A stretch of DNA of 37,686 nt from an uncultured Photobacterium sp. (GTDB taxonomy: Bacteria > Pseudomonadota > Gammaproteobacteria > Enterobacterales > Vibrionaceae), in assembly GCF_947502415.1 (NCBI RefSeq), contig NZ_CANMZV010000016.1:1-37686 (forward strand), in the 5' to 3' direction. Below are positions 26,384-36,062 of the stretch, piece by piece; within the stretch, counting starts at the first letter, position 1, and each line of letters begins with the position of its first letter. Position numbers and translations under genes: made by a program. Below the pieces are notes generated by a model. That model worked only from the letters and a program-made list of their open reading frames with translations. It was not told where the DNA came from and made no database searches.

Positions 26384-27007
26384 ATGAAACTTTATGATTA
26401 TTACCGCTCTTCGGCTTCGTACCGAGTACGAATTGCGCTAAACCTCAAGGGACTCAGCCATGCGCTGTGCCCTATCTCGCTCACTGACAATGAGCAAAAT
26501 AGCCCGCGCTATGCCTCACTCAACCCAAGCTGCCAAGTTCCGGGACTTGAGACTGAACTTGGTTTACTCGGCCAGTCTCTCGCAATTATGGAATACTTGG
26601 AGGAAGTCTATCCATCACCGCCAATTCTCCCCGCCTCACACTGGGAAAAAGCCAAATGCCGGGAAATCGCCCTCACTGTTGCCTGCGATATCCATCCGCT
26701 GAACAACCTACGGGTACTGAACTACCTCGACAGCGAATTTGGCGTCAACCAGAACGAGAAAATGATCTGGTATCACCACTGGCTCAATCGTGGCTTTCAT
26801 GCCCTTGAATCTTTGCTGCATGGACAGGGACATCCTTTTTGCTGCGGCAGTACACCAACCATGGCTGATATCTGCCTGATCCCTCAGCTTTACAACGCAA
26901 GACGGTTCCATTTCGATGTCAGTCCTTACCCAACCCTGCTGGCGATTGAGTCTCAGTGCCAGAAGCTTAGTGCTTTCGTAAAAGCACATCCGGACAACCA
27001 GAAATAG
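26384..27007 (+). CDS. maiA: Maleylacetoacetate isomerase (zeta-class GST)
   Basis: The 207-aa product has the zeta-class glutathione S-transferase signature SSASYRVRIALNLKG (residues 9-23), NPSCQVPGLE and LGQSLAIMEYLEE in the thioredoxin-like domain, and a helical C-terminal domain with PTMADICLIPQLYNARRF. It isomerises maleylacetoacetate to fumarylacetoacetate with glutathione as cofactor. GGCGGAG precedes the ATG. It is in the hmgA operon, 16 bp after fahA. Confidence 0.93.
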   Translation: MKLYDYYRSSASYRVRIALNLKGLSHALCPISLTDNEQNSPRYASLNPSCQVPGLETELGLLGQSLAIMEYLEEVYPSPPILPASHWEKAKCREIALTVACDIHPLNNLRVLNYLDSEFGVNQNEKMIWYHHWLNRGFHALESLLHGQGHPFCCGSTPTMADICLIPQLYNARRFHFDVSPYPTLLAIESQCQKLSAFVKAHPDNQK

Positions 27008-27022
27008 TCAAGGGCATCCACA

Positions 27023-29068
<2,046 letters not shown>

Positions 29069-29121
29069 ATCGCATGAACCCATTCGAACAGAGTTATTGA
29101 GTGATATGATAGCTTTTTTCA

Positions 29122-29173
29122 TACCAAACGGAATCATGACCTGTTGCGCAGCAACCCATTGTTCCGTTTGGTA
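29122..29173. repeat. Perfect 12-bp inverted repeat with an inner hairpin, in the leader of the COG0523 gene
   Basis: TACCAAACGGAA (29122-29133) and TTCCGTTTGGTA (29162-29173) are perfect complements. The 28-nt interval contains a second hairpin (GTTGC-GCA-GCAAC, about 29143-29155). No T-run follows, so it is not a simple terminator. It lies 24 bp before the ATG at 29198 and ends just before the AAGGAG. Confidence 0.85.
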
Positions 29174-29197
29174 TTAATAAGGAGAACTGTTACCAAC

Positions 29198-30184
29198 ATG
29201 AAGCGCATCCCGACCAATATCATCACCGGCTTTCTAGGTGCCGGGAAAACCACTTCAATCCTTTCTCTACTGGCTCGCAAGCCAGAAAATGAAAAATGGG
29301 CAATCCTAATTAACGAGTTCGGCAACGTCGGTGTCGACGGTGCTATTTTGGATCAGCAAGGCGCCATTGTTAAGGAAGTACCGGGCGGCTGCATGTGCTG
29401 TGTTGCCGGTTTACCGATGTCTGTCGGTATCAATGCCCTGCTGGCACAAAAACCGGATCGACTGCTGCTAGAACCGACTGGCCTGGGCCACCCAAAAGAA
29501 ATCATCAATAAGCTGACTTCAGATACCTACCGTAACTATATCGACCTGAAAGCAACGATTACGGTGGTTGATCCTCGTCACTTCGCCGACACACTGTATA
29601 CCGATAACCAGAACTTCCAGGATCAGCTTGCCCTTGCTGATGTGGTGGTTGCCAATAAGATCGACGAATGCGTCGACTACGACATTCTGGCCTTTGAAAC
29701 CTATGTCGAACAGTGTGAGCCGAAGAAACAGGCTATCGGACAAGTAGAACAAGGCGAGCTTGAACTGAGCTGGCTGGACATCGATCGCACCGAACGACAG
29801 GCAGAACACAGCCATCATCATCACCACAATAATGAAGAAGCAGCCCCGCTACCGGGTTTTGAGTTAGCGCCGGGTGAAACCTTCGTCCGCAAAGAAAACA
29901 GTGGCCAGGGTTACCGCAGCTGCGGCTGGTTTTTCGCCGCGGATCAGATCTTCGATTTCTCACAGCTATTTACGCTGTTTTCCAATGTCAATGCCCAGCG
30001 CGTAAAAGCGGTTGTTAACACAGAACGCGGCTGCTTTGCCTTTAACGTTGTGAATCAAGTGGTTACAGTCAACGAGCTATCGCTTGAAGGCTTTGAGTCT
30101 CGCATCGAAATTATAGATAAAGAACTGCTGCCATGGGATGAGTTAGAAGAGATCCTGTGCTCACTGATAACAGCCAAATCATAA
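29198..30184 (+). CDS. COG0523 (CobW/YjiA-type) metallochaperone GTPase
   Basis: The 328-aa product has the G3E GTPase Walker A GFLGAGKTT (11-19) and the family CxCC metal motif GGCMCC (C65/C67/C68). It also has NKID (153-156) and a His-rich loop HSHHHHH (204-210) before a CobW C-terminal domain. These proteins bind Zn or related metals and deliver them to target enzymes with GTP hydrolysis; the metal and client are not known here. The ATG at 29198 follows AAGGAG, though 13 bp away, so initiation may be weak or structured. It lies directly upstream of the tldD/tldE-like pair, which are metal-dependent proteins. Confidence 0.87.
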   Translation: MKRIPTNIITGFLGAGKTTSILSLLARKPENEKWAILINEFGNVGVDGAILDQQGAIVKEVPGGCMCCVAGLPMSVGINALLAQKPDRLLLEPTGLGHPKEIINKLTSDTYRNYIDLKATITVVDPRHFADTLYTDNQNFQDQLALADVVVANKIDECVDYDILAFETYVEQCEPKKQAIGQVEQGELELSWLDIDRTERQAEHSHHHHHNNEEAAPLPGFELAPGETFVRKENSGQGYRSCGWFFAADQIFDFSQLFTLFSNVNAQRVKAVVNTERGCFAFNVVNQVVTVNELSLEGFESRIEIIDKELLPWDELEEILCSLITAKS

Positions 30185-30244
30185 TTAAACGATTCAACTT
30201 GCTGATTTCATGCTAAAAATGAATAGGTAGGAAAATACAGTTAC

Positions 30245-30274
30245 GTCCATGGTTTTAACTGGTTAACCATGGAC
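30245..30274. repeat. Perfect 10-bp inverted repeat in the leader of the tldD-like gene
   Basis: GTCCATGGTT (30245-30254) and AACCATGGAC (30265-30274) pair perfectly around a 10-nt loop. No T-run follows (TTAATC). It lies 23 bp before the ATG. Confidence 0.8.
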
Positions 30275-30297
30275 TTAATCACAAGCAAGGAGCAACT

Positions 30298-31683
30298 ATG
30301 CTAAACCCTGCTACTGCGAAAGCGGTCATTGATCATGCACTATTCCTGGGTGCTGACTTTGCTGAATTATTTGTCGAACATCACCAATCAAGCTCAGTCG
30401 AACTCAATTCCGGCGATATCGACAAAGTAAACTCGGGAATCGATTTCGGTATTGGTGTCCGTCTGTTTTTCGGCCATAAGGTGCTTTATGGCTACACCAA
30501 CAGTACCGATGAAGACGAGCTCAAGCGTGTCACCAGCTTGCTGGCAGCCAAAGACAAGCGCGACCAAATCGCCAATGCGGCGGCGATGAATCTCAGTCGT
30601 TACGAAAATAAACACCAGTGTCAGTTTCCACTAAGTCAGAATGCTAACCTGGAAGCAAAAATCGCTTTCCTGAAGGAAACCGACAAAGCTGCCCGCCATG
30701 AAGACGAGAAAATCTCGCAGTTCATCGGCCGTATCCTCCAACGCGAGCAGCAAATCGAAATTTTCAACTCCACGGGTCTGCATATTGGTGACACCCGCCA
30801 CTACACCCGAGTAGCAGCAACAGCGATTGCACAAAACGGCAGCGAACAGTCTACCGGTTTTGAAGCCCCTGGTGCACTAACAGGCTGGGAATTCAATACC
30901 CGCCTGGATCCTCGTGAACTCGGCCAGAAAGTTGCTAAGCAAGCCATGGTCAAACTGTTTGCCGAAAACTGCCCTTCCGGTGAAATGCCGGTGATCATCG
31001 GTAACGGTTTTGGCGGCGTGATCTTCCACGAAGCCTGTGGACATTTACTGGAAACCACTTCTGTTGCCAAAAAAGCATCTGTCTTCCATGACAAAATGGG
31101 CGAAATGATCGCTAACCCTGTCGTTAATGCAGTTGATGACGGCACCATGGCTAACGAGTGGGGCTCAATCAACATTGATGACGAAGGAATGGAAACCCAG
31201 CGTACCCAGCTAATCAAAAACGGGAAGCTGACCAACTTTATGGTCGATCACATGGGCTCACTCAAAACAGGCCATGCACGCACAGGCTCCGGTCGTCGTG
31301 AATCCTACAAATATGCCCCGACCTCCCGTATGCGCAATACTTTCATTGAGCCGGGCGACAGTTCGCTGGATGAGATGATCAGCAGTGTTGAGCGCGGTAT
31401 CTATGCCAAGAAGATGGGCGGCGGTTCAGTCCAGCCTGGTACCGGTGAATTCAACTTTGCAGTACAGGAAGCCTACCTGATCGAAAACGGCCAAATCACC
31501 AAACCACTCAAATCAGCCACCCTGATCAGTACCGGCCCTAAAGTACTGAAAGAAATCAGCATGGTAGGTAAAGACTTTGAACTGGCAGCCGGTATGTGTG
31601 GTTCGGTCAGTGGTTCTGTACCGACAACTGTCGGACAGCCAGCACTGAAAGTTGACAATATTCTTGTGGGAGGTGGCAACTAA
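30298..31683 (+). CDS. TldD-like metalloprotease subunit
   Basis: The 461-aa product belongs to the TldD/PmbA family. The zinc motif HEACGH (HExxxH, residues 244-249) lies in GGVIFHEACGHLLE, followed by conserved blocks GTMANEWGSINIDDEG and TSGHAR-like GSLKTGHARTGSGRRES, and a C-terminal GMCGSVSG. TldD is the catalytic half of a heterodimer that degrades unfolded peptides and matures microcin B17 and CcdA in E. coli. The N-terminus differs clearly from canonical E. coli TldD, so this is probably a second, paralogous pair. AAGGAG precedes the ATG. It shares its last base with the next gene's start. Confidence 0.85.
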   Translation: MLNPATAKAVIDHALFLGADFAELFVEHHQSSSVELNSGDIDKVNSGIDFGIGVRLFFGHKVLYGYTNSTDEDELKRVTSLLAAKDKRDQIANAAAMNLSRYENKHQCQFPLSQNANLEAKIAFLKETDKAARHEDEKISQFIGRILQREQQIEIFNSTGLHIGDTRHYTRVAATAIAQNGSEQSTGFEAPGALTGWEFNTRLDPRELGQKVAKQAMVKLFAENCPSGEMPVIIGNGFGGVIFHEACGHLLETTSVAKKASVFHDKMGEMIANPVVNAVDDGTMANEWGSINIDDEGMETQRTQLIKNGKLTNFMVDHMGSLKTGHARTGSGRRESYKYAPTSRMRNTFIEPGDSSLDEMISSVERGIYAKKMGGGSVQPGTGEFNFAVQEAYLIENGQITKPLKSATLISTGPKVLKEISMVGKDFELAAGMCGSVSGSVPTTVGQPALKVDNILVGGGN

Positions 31684-33026
31684 TGGCCGATCAAAACAAA
31701 CTACAGCATGCAATTGACCAGGTTCTCAATCGCGTAAAATCAGCTGGTGCCGAAGCCGATGTTATTGCAAATTGCAGCAACAACTTCTCGCTGAAAGCCA
31801 ATGCAGGCGAGCTGGACGAGTACAAAGTAACGTCTGGTCAGGTAATCGGTGTGCGGGTGATAAAAGACCAGCGTATCGCCACCAGCTATTCTGAATCCCT
31901 TGAATCCTCCAGCCTGGACAGTATGGTCGAGCAGGCCCTACTGAATGCCAAGTACACCAAGCAAGATGAGCATCAGACCATTAGCTGCGAAAACAGCCAG
32001 TTAACCACTGATGTCGCTGAAATCTATCAGCAAAATGAAACGACAGTCGATGACAAAATCGAGCTGGCACTATCACTGGAAAGTGGTGTCGTGGCCCTGC
32101 CACACGCCAAGGCTGCACCGTACAATGGTTTTGGCGAATCAGACAGCCGTATTATCTTAGCCAATACCAAAGGTACTTTGTGCCAGCACCAGGAGCGTTC
32201 GACCTACTGCTACGCTTATACCCTGTATGAGCAAGATGATAAGCAATCAATGCATGGCGGTATGTCATCAGGCCGTCGCTTTGACGAACTGGATCCAAAT
32301 TACTGTATTAACCATGGCTATGAAATAGCGAAAGCCTTGCTTGACGGTACGCCTGTCAATACCGGAAGCTATTCCGTTATTTTTGATCTGAGCTGTCTGA
32401 GCAGCCTGTTTGGCGCCTTTGGTATGTGCTTCTCTGGACAAGCAGCAATGAAAGGCATCAACCCTTGGCGTGAATCTCTTCACACCCAGGTAGCCAGCCC
32501 GTTACTGACCGTTTCCGACACTGCATTCATTGAAGGTGGCTCGGCAATTAAAGCATTCGACAGCGAAGGCTATGCCACCCGCGATACCATCCTGATTGGT
32601 GAAGGGCAGCTGCAAAGCCTGCTGCACAACAGCCATACTGCAAACTTTTTTGGTATTGAGAACACAGCCAACGCGGCTCGCTCAGCCAAAGGTGGCCTTG
32701 GCGTATCATCCCGTCATACGGTTATTGCTGCCGGAACCAGCAGTGAAGCCGAAATTACAGCAGGCGAATACCTTGAGCTTGTCGAGCTTCAAGGCGTTCA
32801 TTCAGGTGCAGATGCAATCAGCGGTGATTTCTCGTTTGGTGCCAGTGGCTTCCTGTGCAGAGATGGCAAGCGTATCCAGCCGGTGCGTGGTATCACTGTT
32901 GCTGGCAACTTCTACCAGCTACTCAAAGAAATCGATGCAGTCAGCAACACCCTGACCCACGACTACGAGCGTGATTTCTTCGCTCCTAAAATCCGTTTCA
33001 GCAAGCTGAGTATTGCGGGTAAATAA
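31683..33026 (+). CDS. TldE/PmbA-like non-catalytic subunit
   Basis: The 447-aa product is a PmbA/TldE-type protein without HExxxH. The family blocks visible are GVRVIKDQRIATSY, NGFGESDSRIILANTKG, SGRRFDELD, and the C-terminal GVHSGADAISGDFSFGASGFLCRDGKRIQPVRGITVAGNFYQLL region. With the upstream TldD-like protein it should form the protease chamber. Its ATG overlaps the tldD stop (TAATG), and GGGAGGTGG just upstream is a strong ribosome-binding site, so equal expression is likely. It ends the block, followed by a terminator. Confidence 0.87.
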   Translation: MADQNKLQHAIDQVLNRVKSAGAEADVIANCSNNFSLKANAGELDEYKVTSGQVIGVRVIKDQRIATSYSESLESSSLDSMVEQALLNAKYTKQDEHQTISCENSQLTTDVAEIYQQNETTVDDKIELALSLESGVVALPHAKAAPYNGFGESDSRIILANTKGTLCQHQERSTYCYAYTLYEQDDKQSMHGGMSSGRRFDELDPNYCINHGYEIAKALLDGTPVNTGSYSVIFDLSCLSSLFGAFGMCFSGQAAMKGINPWRESLHTQVASPLLTVSDTAFIEGGSAIKAFDSEGYATRDTILIGEGQLQSLLHNSHTANFFGIENTANAARSAKGGLGVSSRHTVIAAGTSSEAEITAGEYLELVELQGVHSGADAISGDFSFGASGFLCRDGKRIQPVRGITVAGNFYQLLKEIDAVSNTLTHDYERDFFAPKIRFSKLSIAGK

Positions 33027-33068
33027 CCTAATAAATTTGTGTAGCGAGTCCTTCGACCTACACTTATA

Positions 33069-33099
33069 AAAAAGGCGAGCTAAAAGCTCGCCTTTTTTT
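33069..33099 (+). terminator. Terminator after the tldE-like gene
   Basis: 12-bp stem AAAAAGGCGAGC (33069-33080) / GCTCGCCTTTTT (33086-33097), 5-nt loop, T-run. Confidence 0.93.
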
Positions 33100-33137
33100 A
33101 TCTCAAGGAGAATTAACATAAGTTAGCTAATCTCGAG

Positions 33138-33386
33138 TCAGCCTATCGCTTTATCTGGATCTACCTGATAGTAAGTATTCACACTAGAGTTCGCCAATTC
33201 CGGTTCCAGAAACTCTCTCACCATGTCGATAGACTCAGCCTCCCACATGCACTGGCACATTTTCTGATACTCACTAACCATGGTTGAATGCAGTCGCATA
33301 CCAGATGGAGGATGGCTCAATGCCCCGCTCGCTTTCTGCCAAAATAATTCCGGATCGGTAATCTCGTGCTCTATCGCGATGAACAT
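33138..33386 (-). CDS. Small conserved protein, DUF4242-like size, function unknown
   Basis: The 82-aa product starts MFIAIEHEITDPELFW and includes PPSGMRLHSTMVSEYQKMCQCMWEAESIDMVREFLEP. It has a ferredoxin-like beta-alpha-beta feel, a CxC-containing segment (MCQCMW) and conserved-looking acids. It resembles small stress-response dimeric alpha-beta-barrel proteins, but I cannot name the family. AAGGAGG before the ATG at 33386 is very strong. An upstream ATG at 33458 would read through that site. It converges with the tldE-like gene. Confidence 0.75.
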   Translation of the reverse strand: MFIAIEHEITDPELFWQKASGALSHPPSGMRLHSTMVSEYQKMCQCMWEAESIDMVREFLEPELANSSVNTYYQVDPDKAIG

Positions 33387-33460
33387 ATCTCCCTCCTCCT
33401 TATAATCAAAGTATAGTGAGGACAGTAAAATATGTTGTAACCGAAATAAAACTAACAAAC

Positions 33461-33490
33461 AAAAAAAGGCTGTGATTTAAAACACAGCCT
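33461..33490 (-). terminator. Terminator of the outer-membrane barrel gene
   Basis: AGGCTGTG (33467-33474) / CACAGCCT (33483-33490). On the minus strand it is followed by TTTTTT. Confidence 0.85.
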
Positions 33491-33516
33491 CAATTCATTC
33501 GAACAGCTAACAAACT

Positions 33517-34170
33517 TTAGAACTTATATGAAAGGCTCACATAAGCAGAAGAAAGGATAAAGTCGTCAAGGTCATACGTATTTTTACTATCAAGATAGAA
33601 AAAGTCCGCTTCATAACCAGCTCGGACGCTCACTCTATTCATCATTGGCGGCGTATACTCAAGACCGAAACCATAGCGAATACCAGAGTTAACATCATCC
33701 TCATATAGTTCAACCGATTGATTAACATCAACTACAGACAGACCAAGAATAGCGAAAGGACGCAAGCCGTTATTGAATGTATAGCCAGCATTAGCAGAGA
33801 ATGACAATGCTTCAGGAGCCCATGATGTCACCTTAGGACTTGCCGTTTGTCCGTTATGTTTGATACTAATTGTCGTATTAACATCACCATATTTTGTATA
33901 CTGAGCCTCAAGCGCAATAATACGGTTGATCTGATAACCAGCGATCAACTTAAAGGTCGTGTCATCAGAGTCTACACTCATTTGACCTGTAACCTTTTGT
34001 TTTGTATTAACATCAATAAAATCAACAGGGCCATTCAGTGAATCATCAAGATCATTTAAAACCGTTGAGCCAGCACCAGCCCCTACATAAAAACCGCGAA
34101 CTTCATTTGCTTGAGTAAATGAGGCAACAAAAAGTGTACTTAAAATAGCTAAAGCTTTAATATGTTTCAT
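33517..34170 (-). CDS. Outer-membrane beta-barrel protein (OmpA/OmpW-like barrel)
   Basis: The 217-aa product has a signal peptide (about 1-21, ending TQA), then GFYVGAGAGS, typical of small eight-stranded barrels, then regularly spaced amphipathic strands. It ends YVSLSYKF with the C-terminal Phe of outer-membrane proteins. There is no OmpA periplasmic domain, so it is a barrel only. The function is unknown; related Vibrio proteins are annotated as outer membrane beta-barrel domain. It is a single gene with its own terminator and diverges from the small ORF/LysR pair. Confidence 0.82.
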   Translation of the reverse strand: MKHIKALAILSTLFVASFTQANEVRGFYVGAGAGSTVLNDLDDSLNGPVDFIDVNTKQKVTGQMSVDSDDTTFKLIAGYQINRIIALEAQYTKYGDVNTTISIKHNGQTASPKVTSWAPEALSFSANAGYTFNNGLRPFAILGLSVVDVNQSVELYEDDVNSGIRYGFGLEYTPPMMNRVSVRAGYEADFFYLDSKNTYDLDDFILSSAYVSLSYKF

Positions 34171-34378
34171 ATTTTATTATATTGAGTCTGATTATTAATA
34201 ACAGTATCAAAAATACAGCGCAAAACAATAATCATTTGATTTTAATACTTTAACGTAAAAATCTTCATGACTTGATAATAGCCACTGTATTTATGATACA
34301 AACTGAGTTTATTTCAACCACATCAAATATGCGCGCCACCCGTTATCTGCATAAATATAATTCCCAAGAGGAATATAA

Positions 34379-34498
34379 ATGCAAAATAATCGCGCATCTG
34401 AACTGTATATTGATATGTTGGAAATTAACGAGAAAGTGAATAATAAACCTGTTACCATTGATAATATATATATCAACGCACAAATCACTGTTACCTAA
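34379..34498 (+). CDS. 39-codon ORF translationally coupled to the LysR gene
   Basis: The ATG at 34379 follows AGAGGAA (34367-34373) with ideal spacing. The frame (start MQNNRASELYIDML) ends in TAA at 34496-34498, whose last A is the first base of the LysR ATG. The LysR gene has no Shine-Dalgarno of its own, so its translation probably depends on this ORF. There is no signal peptide or membrane segment. It might be a leader peptide, a small partner protein, or the stub of a larger gene. I recognise no family. Confidence 0.6.
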   Translation: MQNNRASELYIDMLEINEKVNNKPVTIDNIYINAQITVT

Positions 34499-35397
34499 TG
34501 AACAACAATCTTTCTCTGTCTGATATCAAAACTTTTGTCGCTATAGTTTCACTTGGCAATTTAACTAGAGCCGCAGAAACGCTTGGCTCTTCCCGTGCAC
34601 ATGTATCCAGACAACTAAGCCAGCTTGAGAAAGACTTAGGTACCCAGTTACTAACCAGAACAACCCGCACCCAAAAACTCACCGAAGCCGGTGAAATGTT
34701 TTATCAAACTTGCCGATCTTCTCTGCAAGCCATTGATAAAGCAGCTTCTGACGCATTAGAAATGAATAATGCGATGACAGGAAAGATTTATATCAACAGT
34801 CTGGGCGGTGTTTTTGGTGAAGAATATACCGCTAAGGCATTAGCCGAATTTTCATTACTGTACCCCGAAGTCCAGATAAACCTTTCATTTGAAAGCCGCC
34901 ACATTAACTTAATTGATGAACAGTATGATTTAGTTATTCGCGCAGGAGAGTTAACAGATTCAAGCCTGATCTCTCGTCCATTAATGACGATGAATATGGG
35001 ACTGTTTGCATCTCCAGAATATTTAAATAAGCATGGAATGGTGGAACATCCCGATGATCTTAACAAACACCGATGCGTTGCTGGCCCTATTGTAAAATGG
35101 CAATTTCAAAACTCAGAAGGTGAGCAAAAAGATATATATATCAACCCGGTCATGAACTGTAATAATAGTCGGGTTCTTCGCCAATGTGCATTAGATGGCA
35201 TCGGTATTATCCGATTGCCTTCTTTATATATTGAAAAAGATCTTAAAGATAAAACACTATTACCAGCAGTTAGCGGATGGAATATCAACTCAATTCCTGT
35301 TCACTTGATTTATAACCAACAGCGTTATCAACCAGAACGTATCAAAGTATTAAATAATTTTATTTATGAATGGTTTAATAAAAAGCCTGCACTTTGA
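34498..35397 (+). CDS. LysR-family transcriptional regulator
   Basis: The 299-aa product has an N-terminal winged helix-turn-helix (about residues 8-65: LSDIKTFVAIVSLGNLTRAAETLGSSRAHVSRQLSQLEKDLG). A substrate-binding domain of the CrgA/AphB-like group follows, with VIRAGELTDSSLISRPL and GIGIIRLPS. It binds a small co-inducer that cannot be predicted. The start overlaps the stop of the upstream 39-codon ORF by one base. No divergent target gene is adjacent: the barrel gene lies about 330 bp away on the other strand. Confidence 0.9.
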   Translation: MNNNLSLSDIKTFVAIVSLGNLTRAAETLGSSRAHVSRQLSQLEKDLGTQLLTRTTRTQKLTEAGEMFYQTCRSSLQAIDKAASDALEMNNAMTGKIYINSLGGVFGEEYTAKALAEFSLLYPEVQINLSFESRHINLIDEQYDLVIRAGELTDSSLISRPLMTMNMGLFASPEYLNKHGMVEHPDDLNKHRCVAGPIVKWQFQNSEGEQKDIYINPVMNCNNSRVLRQCALDGIGIIRLPSLYIEKDLKDKTLLPAVSGWNINSIPVHLIYNQQRYQPERIKVLNNFIYEWFNKKPAL

Positions 35398-35588
35398 ACC
35401 TGGTCAGTTTAACTGGCCAACTATCAAACATCCAGGACACCGGCACCAGATGCTTTTATCAACAGCTTTAATAAATGCCTCTATCGAGCGCCTTTAAATA
35501 ACGCGTGTGCACTTCTGCTAACGGGGAGCTTTTCTCTGCCCCATTAACACAAAAAGCCGGCCATAAAAGTCTTTGTGCACTTTATCAA

Positions 35589-35961
35589 GGTGTTGTTGAT
35601 CAAATCAGGCTCTATGCAGATCTAGCTCTAACTGGCTGCATGTTAGGCAATAACTTTTCTTTCAGGCATACCTAGACTTATGACTTTGTTTATTGCTTTG
35701 ACATTAGCTAGGGCTTCACCAACTTGACCGTTGTAACTACGGAGCGTCAACGTACCGTTGGTTAGTCCTTTATATCTCGACATGGCAGTTTCTGAGAGCG
35801 ATCTAAAATGATACCCAGAGTCGATAGCAGAGTCATCAACCCAGAATGTAATTGAACCACGTTGCTCCAATACTTTGTTGTACTGCTTCCAGTTTGTAAT
35901 TTTGTTCTTCGACTTGCCCATTACTGACACCTAAAACATCCTGTGATAGATGATCTGATCA
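35589..35961 (-). mobile_element. Decayed IS5/IS903-type element, internally deleted
   Basis: GGTGTTGTTGATCAAATCAG (35589-35608) matches the IS903 terminal repeat GGCTTTGTTGAATAAATCAG at 16 of 20 positions. It lies 54 bp beyond the transposase stop, as in IS903. On the other side, GATCAGATCA (minus strand, about 35960-35951) resembles the IS903 leader, but the terminal repeat is missing and an 8-bp tandem repeat takes its place. The comparison to IS903 is from memory. The element is about a third of full length and cannot transpose by itself. Confidence 0.7.
35643..35930 (-). pseudogene. IS5-family transposase with a large in-frame internal deletion
   Basis: The 95-codon frame joins the N-terminus of an IS5/IS903 transposase (MGKSKNKITNWKQYNK, then RGSITFWVDDSAID) directly to its C-terminus (RSLSETAMSRYKG, NGQVGEALANVKAINK, GMPERKVIA). 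The full protein is about 300 aa, so roughly 200 residues, including most of the DDE catalytic core, are gone; the join is near residues 34-41. The frame stays open, so a short protein could still be made, but it cannot be an active transposase. The true start may be the Met at 35921 rather than 35930. Confidence 0.8.
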
Positions 35962-36001
35962 CTGAATAGCTGAATAGCTGAATAGCTGAATAGCTGAATA
36001 G
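35962..36001. repeat. Five tandem copies of CTGAATAG at the edge of the IS remnant
   Basis: The 8-bp unit is repeated perfectly from 35962 to 36001, exactly where the missing end of the IS would be expected. Confidence 0.95.
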
Positions 36002-36062
36002 AAAATAACGACAGCTCAGGTAAAACAATGTAACTTCGCTACCATTTCATGAATGTTAAAAC

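Noticed and set aside
29122..29173. Terminator for the aacS operon
   Set aside because: The stem is strong but there is no T-run on either strand immediately after it, so it was listed as an inverted repeat.
35640..35655. GTTAGGC, like an integron attC core site
   Set aside because: No matching inverse core or attC fold nearby; it lies at the end of the IS transposase frame and is explained by that.
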